A DNA stretch of 10,497 bases from JBFWQM01 sp050249455 (GTDB lineage Bacteria > Pseudomonadota > Alphaproteobacteria > MPNO01 > VGEU01), in NCBI GenBank assembly GCA_050249455.1, contig JBFWQM010000198.1, positions 1 through 10,497 on the forward strand. The letters run 5' to 3'. Positions 6,094 to 10,497 of this stretch are shown in pieces. Position 1 is the first letter of the stretch. Every line of letters begins with the position of its first letter. The position numbers were made by a program, and so were the translations under genes. The notes beneath the pieces were generated by a model that saw nothing but the letters and a program-made list of their open reading frames with translations, made no database searches and was not told the DNA's origin.

Positions 6094-6951
6094 ATGTCCG
6101 ATCCTTCGCTCGAAGCCCTGCTGCGCCGCATCGCCGACGCCCTCGAACGGCTGGCGCCCCCGCCCCCGCCGGTCCCCGACCTCAACGCCGCCGAAGCCTT
6201 CGTCTGGCACGCCGACCGCGGCCTCCTGGAGCCGGTCGCGGCGGTCAACCGGGTCGACCTCGACCTGCTGCACGGCATCGAGCGGGCGCGCGACATCCTG
6301 CTCGACAACACGCGCCGGTTCGCCCGCGGCCTGCCGGCGAACAACGCGCTGCTGTGGGGCTCGCGCGGCATGGGCAAGAGTTCGCTGGTCAAGGCGGTGC
6401 ACGGCCGCGTGCGCGCGGAAACGGCCAGCCCCCTGGTGCTGATCGAGATCCACCGCGAGGACATTGCGAGCCTGCCGCGCCTGCTCGCCATCCTGCGCGC
6501 CGCGCCGATGCGCTTCATCCTGTTCTGCGACGACCTGTCGTTCGACGTGCAGGACGCCACCTACAAGTCGCTCAAGGCGCTGCTGGAAGGCGGGATCGAG
6601 GGCCGGCCCGAGAACGTGGTGTTCTACGCCACCTCGAACCGGCGGCATTTGCTGCCGCGCGAGATGATCGAGAACGAGCGGTCGACCGCGATCAACCCCG
6701 GCGACACGGTCGAGGAGAAGGTCTCGCTGTCGGACCGCTTCGGCCTGTGGCTCGGCTTCCACGCCTGCGACCAGCCGACCTATCACGACATCGTCGCGGC
6801 CTATGCGGCGCGGTTCGGGCTCGCGGTCGATCCCGAGCAGCTCAAGGCGGATGCCAACGAGTGGTCGATCACCCGCGGCGGCCGGTCGGGCCGCGTCGCG
6901 TGGCAGTTCATCCAGGATCTCGCCGGCCGGCTGGGGCGACCGTTGACCTGA
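6094..6951 (+). CDS. DUF815-family AAA+ ATPase of unknown role
   Basis: A predicted cytoplasmic AAA+ ATPase of the widely conserved but uncharacterised DUF815 family; no biological role is firmly assigned. The 285 residues include a Walker A motif, GSRGMGKSS (89-97), and a Walker B motif, FILFCDD (141-147). ATSNRRH (179-185) is in the sensor-1 position, and SDRFGLWLGF holds a candidate arginine finger (Arg215). The C-terminal GGRSGRVAWQFIQD resembles a sensor-2/lid region. I chose the ATG at 6094 (MSDPSLEALLRRI), preceded by GAG about 7 nt upstream, rather than the in-frame ATG at 5989, because the extra 35 residues look like translated intergenic DNA. It is divergent from yajC, and its 3' end overlaps the convergent LysM/M23 gene by 44 bp. 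Confidence 0.9.
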   Translation: MSDPSLEALLRRIADALERLAPPPPPVPDLNAAEAFVWHADRGLLEPVAAVNRVDLDLLHGIERARDILLDNTRRFARGLPANNALLWGSRGMGKSSLVKAVHGRVRAETASPLVLIEIHREDIASLPRLLAILRAAPMRFILFCDDLSFDVQDATYKSLKALLEGGIEGRPENVVFYATSNRRHLLPREMIENERSTAINPGDTVEEKVSLSDRFGLWLGFHACDQPTYHDIVAAYAARFGLAVDPEQLKADANEWSITRGGRSGRVAWQFIQDLAGRLGRPLT

Positions 6952-8026
6952 CGGTCGCGCTGCCGGCCAGCAGCGGCACCGGGTCGACCGGCCGCTCGCC
7001 GCGCCGGATCTCGAAGTGAAGCTGCGGCGCGTTGGCGCTGCCGGACGAGCCGACGCGCGCGACCATCTGGCCGCGGCGCACGGTGTCGCCGATCTTCACC
7101 AGGATTTCCTCGTTGTGCGCATAGGCGGTGAGCCAGCCGTCGGCGTGCTTGATCAGCAGCAGGTTGCCGAACCCGCCAAGCTCGTTGCCGGCATAGGCGA
7201 CCATGCCGTCGTCGGCCGCGCGAACCGGCGTGCCGCGATCGGCCGATATGTTGATGCCGTCGTTGTGCAGCCCGCCGGGCTGCGGCCCGTAGCCGACCAC
7301 TACCTTGCCTTCGAGCGGCCACAGGAAGCGGCCGCCCGCCCCTGCCGGCTGAGACGGCTGGACGGCCGCGGGCGGCTGCGGCTCGGGCGCCGGACGAGCG
7401 ACCGCCGCGGCCGGAGCGGCGGCCGGCGCCAGTGCGGCAACGGGGGGCGCAGCAACGGGGGGCGCGGCAACCGGCGATGCTTCCTGCAGCGGCGGCAGCG
7501 TCGCCACCACGGTCGCGCGTTCGCGGCCATCCGCGGGCGGCGGCGCAGGGCGTGCCGCCGCCGGCTCCGGCGCGGACGGGACGGCGGCGGGCGACACCTG
7601 CGGGCGGGCCGGGGACGGCGGCGGCAGCGGCGCGGCGGCGACGGCCGCCGGCGGCCGCGGTGCCGCCATGGCGGTCGCGGGCTCCGGCGCGCGTTCGACC
7701 GCGCGGTCCGGCGGCCGCGCCGCGATGGCCGATGCCGGCGCACCGCCCGGCAGGCGAAGCTGCTGGCCGGCCATGATGCGATAGGGCGGCCGCAGGCCGT
7801 TGGCCTGCGCCAGGGTCGACATGCCGACGCCGTAGCGCTGCGCCAGCTCCGACAGGGTGTCGCCCCGACGCACCACGTGGAAGCGGGACTCGGCAGCCGC
7901 AGGCGCCGACGCCACCGGCTGCGGCGCCGGCGCGGCGGGCGTGACGACGGGCGCCGGGGTGTCGCGGTAGCCGCAGCCCGACAGGGCGAGCACGGCCGCC
8001 AGCGCGAGCGCGATTCGCGCGTTCAT
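6908..8026 (-). CDS. LysM/M23 (LytM) lipoprotein, NlpD/DipM-like, degenerate active site
   Basis: An envelope lipoprotein that probably binds peptidoglycan and regulates cell-wall hydrolases at division. It has 372 residues: a signal peptide with lipobox LSGC (Cys18), one LysM domain (about 49-93, with VRRGDTLSELAQRYGV), a roughly 150-residue Ala/Pro linker, and an M23 domain from about 234. The M23 metal site is broken. The HxGxD motif reads NDGIN (Asn255, Asn259), and HxH reads QLH (Gln335, His337); His304 in TAYAH remains. This resembles non-catalytic LytM factors such as NlpD, EnvC and DipM that activate amidases. The ATG at 8026 overlaps the pcm stop as ATGA; the longer frame to 8095 lies inside pcm and lacks a signal peptide, so I reject it. 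The last 44 bp overlap the convergent ATPase gene. The linker DNA carries a short tandem repeat. The name nlpD would be reasonable but is not certain. Confidence 0.92.
   Translation of the reverse strand: MNARIALALAAVLALSGCGYRDTPAPVVTPAAPAPQPVASAPAAAESRFHVVRRGDTLSELAQRYGVGMSTLAQANGLRPPYRIMAGQQLRLPGGAPASAIAARPPDRAVERAPEPATAMAAPRPPAAVAAAPLPPPSPARPQVSPAAVPSAPEPAAARPAPPPADGRERATVVATLPPLQEASPVAAPPVAAPPVAALAPAAAPAAAVARPAPEPQPPAAVQPSQPAGAGGRFLWPLEGKVVVGYGPQPGGLHNDGINISADRGTPVRAADDGMVAYAGNELGGFGNLLLIKHADGWLTAYAHNEEILVKIGDTVRRGQMVARVGSSGSANAPQLHFEIRRGERPVDPVPLLAGSATVRSTVAPAGRRDPG
7434..7471. repeat. 15-bp tandem repeat in the LysM/M23 linker
   Basis: Two full units, at 7434-7448 and 7449-7463, differ at one base (gcggcaac versus gcagcaac at the start, each ending in a run of six G then c). 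An 8-base partial third unit follows at 7464-7471. Each unit keeps the reading frame and encodes a VAAPP-type peptide in the Ala/Pro-rich linker. The in-frame length and the G6 runs make it a candidate for slippage and for length variation between strains. Confidence 0.75.
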
Positions 8027-8685
8027 GACGGCCGTCCCGACGCGCGCGCCGGCGCCGGCGCGTCGCTGACCAGCGGCACGAAGCGCACCGGCCACAGCGG
8101 CTCGCTCTCGATGCCGCCGTCGGTGCGCCGCACGCGGGTCAGGCGCTGGTCGATCGGGGTCGGGCCGACCGGCACGATCATCAGCCCGCCGGGCGCCAGC
8201 TGGTCGACCAGCTCCGCCGGCACCGCCTCAGCCGCCGCGGTGACGATGATGCGCTCGAACGGCGCCTGCTCGGCCCAGCCGCGCGAGCCATCGCCCAGCC
8301 GCGTCGTGACGTTGTTGATGCGCAGCTTCTTGAAGCTCTTCTCGGCCGAGCTGAGCAACTCGCGGTTGCGCTCCACCGAATACACCCGCCGGCACAGCCG
8401 CGACAGGATCGCGGCCTGGTAGCCCGACCCGGTACCGATCTCCAGGACCTTCATGCGCGCCTCCACGCGAAGCTCTTGCGTCATGTAGGCGACGACCGCC
8501 GGCTGGCTGATCGTCTGGCCGTGCTGCAGCGGCAGCGCCGTGTTCTCGTAGGCGCGGTCGCGGAACGCCTCGGGCACGAACTCCTCGCGCGGCAGCCGCT
8601 CCAGCGCCGACAGCACGCGCGTATCGGTGATGCCCTGGCCCCGCAACTCCATGATCAGGCGGATTCGCGCGGCCTCGTTGCTCAT
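8023..8685 (-). CDS. pcm: Protein-L-isoaspartate O-methyltransferase
   Basis: A cytoplasmic repair enzyme that uses S-adenosylmethionine to methylate L-isoaspartyl residues in aged proteins, allowing their return to aspartate. The 220 residues fit the family. TISQPAVVAYMTQ (58-70) is the substrate-side motif, VLEIGTGSGYQAA (80-92) is SAM motif I, and RVYSVER lies at the second strand. APGGLMIVPVG is typical of the C-terminal half. The start is ATG at 8685 (MSNEAARIRLIM). It overlaps the surE stop as ATGA, so translation is probably coupled; the open frame continues upstream to 8829 but only as a shadow of surE. The stop in turn overlaps the start of the LysM/M23 gene in the same way. Confidence 0.96.
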   Translation of the reverse strand: MSNEAARIRLIMELRGQGITDTRVLSALERLPREEFVPEAFRDRAYENTALPLQHGQTISQPAVVAYMTQELRVEARMKVLEIGTGSGYQAAILSRLCRRVYSVERNRELLSSAEKSFKKLRINNVTTRLGDGSRGWAEQAPFERIIVTAAAEAVPAELVDQLAPGGLMIVPVGPTPIDQRLTRVRRTDGGIESEPLWPVRFVPLVSDAPAPARASGRPS

Positions 8686-9449
8686 GCGAACAGCTTTTTC
8701 AACGTGCTCATCATCGGCTTGTACGTCAAGTCGAGGCACAGCGGCGTCACCGAGATCGCGCCGTCGTGGACAGCCGCTAGGTCGGAGCCCGGGAACGACA
8801 CGTCCTCGTCGCGTTCGGCGCCGATCCACATGTAGGCGTGGCCGCGCGGGTCGACGCCGTCGGTGATCATCTCGCCGATCTTGCGCCGGCCCTGGCGCGT
8901 CACGCGGATGCCTTTGACGGATTGCGCGGCAACGTCGGGGAAGTTGACGTTGAGCAGGATGTTGCGCTCGAAATCGACCTCGGTCAGGCGCTGCACGACG
9001 TCGGCGGCGTGGTGCGCCGCGGTCGCCCAGTGCGGCGGATGGCCGGACCGCCGCATCTGGCTCAGCGCGATCGCCGGGATGCCGAGGAGGGTCGCCTCCA
9101 TCGCCGCGGCGACGGTGCCCGAATAGGTGATGTCCTCGCCCAGGTTGCCGCCGGCGTTGACGCCCGACAGCACGAGGTCGGGCTGGCGGCCCTTGACGAT
9201 GCGCTTGATCGCCAGCAGCACGCAGTCGGTCGGCGTGCCGTTGACGGCGAAGCGCCGGTCGGCGATGCGGCGCACCCGCAGCGGCGCGGTCAGGGTCAGC
9301 GAATGGCCGGTGGCGCTCTGCTCGCTCTCCGGCGCCACCACCCAGACGTCGCGGCTGAGCGTCTTCGCCACCCGCTCCAGCACCTTGAGCCCCGGCGCGT
9401 GGATGCCGTCGTCGTTGGTGACGAGGATGCGGGCGGCGGCGAGGTTCAT
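8682..9449 (-). CDS. surE: 5'/3'-nucleotidase SurE
   Basis: A metal-dependent survival-protein nucleotidase that dephosphorylates nucleoside monophosphates and, in some species, exopolyphosphate; cytoplasmic. The 255 residues begin with the diagnostic ILVTNDDGIHAPG, where Asp13 and Asp14 are metal ligands. Further ligand positions fit Ser45 in SEQSATGHS and Asn98 in SGVNAGGN. VNGTPTDCV and ITYSGTVAAAMEA are family signatures. The ATG at 9449 lies 4 bp after the serS stop and has no clear Shine-Dalgarno sequence, which suggests coupling to serS. The gene ends in an ATGA overlap with pcm. The surE-pcm pairing is conserved in many proteobacteria. Confidence 0.97.
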   Translation of the reverse strand: MNLAAARILVTNDDGIHAPGLKVLERVAKTLSRDVWVVAPESEQSATGHSLTLTAPLRVRRIADRRFAVNGTPTDCVLLAIKRIVKGRQPDLVLSGVNAGGNLGEDITYSGTVAAAMEATLLGIPAIALSQMRRSGHPPHWATAAHHAADVVQRLTEVDFERNILLNVNFPDVAAQSVKGIRVTRQGRRKIGEMITDGVDPRGHAYMWIGAERDEDVSFPGSDLAAVHDGAISVTPLCLDLTYKPMMSTLKKLFA

Positions 9450-9453
9450 GCGG

Positions 9454-10497
9454 TCAGGCGGCCGGCGCGATCGCGCTGAGGCCGTCCAGGTACGGACGCA
9501 GGGCCGGCGGAATGTCGATGCCGCCGTCGGCGCGCTGGAAATTCTCCAGCACCGCGATCAGCGTGCGTCCGACGGCGAGGCCAGAGCCGTTCAGGGTGTG
9601 GACGAAGCGCGTGCCCTTCTGGCCCGCCGGACGGAACCGCGCCTTCATGCGGCGCGCCTGGAAGTCGCCGCAGTTGGAGCACGAGGAGATCTCGCGGAAC
9701 GCCTCCTGGCCGGGCAGCCACACCTCGATGTCGTAGGTCTTCTGCGCCGAAAAGCCCATGTCGCCGGTGCACAGCACGATGACCCGGTAGTGCAGGCCGA
9801 GGCGCTTCAGCACCTCCTCCGCCGCGCCGGTCATCCGCTCGTGCTCCGCCGCCGAGTGGTCGGGATGGGCGACGCTGACCAGCTCCACCTTGTTGAACTG
9901 GTGCAGCCGGATCATGCCGCGGGTGTCGCGGCCGGCGGCGCCGGCCTCGGAGCGGAAGCACGGCGTGTGGGCGGTCAGCCGCAGCGGCAGCGCCGCCTCC
10001 TCCACGATCTCGTCGGCGACCAGGTTGGTCAGCGGCACCTCGGCGGTCGGGATCAGCCAGTGGCCGGTGGTGGTGCGGAAAAGGTCCTCGCCGAACTTCG
10101 GCAGCTGGCCGGTGCCGAACGCGGCGCCGTCGCGCACCAGCAGCGGCGGGTTGACCTCGGTGTAGCCGAACTCGCGGGTGTGGATGTCGAGCATGAAGGC
10201 CGCCAGCGCGCGCTCCAGCCGCGCCAGGGCGCCGGTCAGCACCACGAACCGCGCGCCCGACAGCCTGGCAGCGCGGCCGAAGTCCATCAGCCCCAGCTTC
10301 TCGCCGAGCTCGATGTGGTCGCGCGGCTTGAAGCCGAACGACGGCCGCGCCCCGACGACCCGCAGTTCCCTGTTGTCCGCCTCGTCGCGGCCGGGCGGCA
10401 CGTCGGCGGCCGGCAGGTTGGGCAGGGTCTGCACCGCCTCGTCGACCGACTGCGCGAGTTCCGCGACGGTCGCCTCCAGCGCCTGCATCCGGTCGCG
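9454..10497 (-). CDS. serS: Seryl-tRNA synthetase (5' end beyond right edge)
   Basis: A class II aminoacyl-tRNA synthetase that charges tRNA-Ser, and tRNA-Sec where present. The visible part is 347 codons; a full SerRS is about 420-430, so roughly 75 N-terminal residues, including most of the coiled-coil arm, lie outside. Counting from the Met at 10488 (an internal Met, not the start), motif 1 is near FGYTEVNPPLLV (107-118). The serine-site TAEV is at 148-151, and motif 2 begins FRSEAGAAGRDTRGM (178-192). Motif 3 is LNGSGLAVGRTL (299-310). The frame stays open through the last base of the window. It heads the serS-surE-pcm-LysM/M23 run. In many alphaproteobacteria tatABC lies just upstream, which would be off the right edge here. 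Confidence 0.97.
   Translation of the reverse strand, partial: RDRMQALEATVAELAQSVDEAVQTLPNLPAADVPPGRDEADNRELRVVGARPSFGFKPRDHIELGEKLGLMDFGRAARLSGARFVVLTGALARLERALAAFMLDIHTREFGYTEVNPPLLVRDGAAFGTGQLPKFGEDLFRTTTGHWLIPTAEVPLTNLVADEIVEEAALPLRLTAHTPCFRSEAGAAGRDTRGMIRLHQFNKVELVSVAHPDHSAAEHERMTGAAEEVLKRLGLHYRVIVLCTGDMGFSAQKTYDIEVWLPGQEAFREISSCSNCGDFQARRMKARFRPAGQKGTRFVHTLNGSGLAVGRTLIAVLENFQRADGGIDIPPALRPYLDGLSAIAPAA

Noticed and set aside
5485..6786. Minus-strand open frame of 433 codons covering yajC and the ATPase gene
   Set aside because: It overlaps yajC in a different frame and the DUF815 gene in antisense; its composition is that of a shadow frame.
7016..8422. Plus-strand open frame of 468 codons opposite the LysM/M23 gene and pcm
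   Set aside because: Arg/Gly-rich antisense shadow with no domain; the opposite frames are clear LysM/M23 and Pcm.
8686..8829. Upstream extension of pcm to an in-frame ATG at 8829
   Set aside because: The extra 48 codons lie wholly within surE and read as basic shadow sequence; the ATG at 8685 gives the family length and an ATGA overlap.

Overview
The window is very GC-rich chromosomal DNA and reads as an alphaproteobacterium, probably of the Rhodospirillales/Azospirillales kind. This rests on gene content and order (serS-surE-pcm-LysM/M23, yajC-secD, an Mth938/NDUFAF3-like gene, an NDUFAF6-like gene) and on the protein sequences, not on any search. No mobile element, CRISPR array, rRNA or tRNA is visible. 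Every stretch longer than about 190 bp is coding.

Reading right to left along the minus strand, the first block is a tight operon: serS (cut by the right edge), surE, pcm and a LysM/M23 lipoprotein. surE starts 4 bp after serS, and surE/pcm and pcm/M23 each overlap by the 4-nt ATGA. The surE-pcm-lipoprotein order matches the surE-pcm-nlpD module known from gammaproteobacteria, here behind serS and without rpoS. The M23 domain has lost most of its zinc and catalytic residues, so it looks like a regulator of cell-wall hydrolases rather than an enzyme. A plus-strand DUF815 AAA+ ATPase gene converges on it, and their 3' ends overlap by 44 bp.

The second block is yajC-secD (Sec translocon accessory subunits) followed directly by an Mth938-fold gene related to the mitochondrial complex I assembly factor NDUFAF3. 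secF, which normally follows secD, is absent: only 30 bp separate secD from the Mth938-like gene. Next comes a plus-strand hpnE-like flavoprotein (squalene/hopanoid branch), tail to tail with the Mth938-like gene and head to head with an NDUFAF6-like gene of the squalene/phytoene synthase superfamily that lacks the usual Asp-rich motifs. Two homologues of eukaryotic complex I assembly factors therefore lie within about 1.5 kb of each other beside Sec genes, with a hopanoid-type gene between them.

At the left end, after an AT-rich island (19% G+C over 1201-1280), a patatin-like phospholipase with a DUF3734-type C-terminal region runs off the left edge.

No wholly new system is evident. The points most worth a second look are the missing secF, the pair of complex I assembly-factor homologues around hpnE, the degenerate M23 domain, the AT-rich island, and the unusual start region of hpnE.
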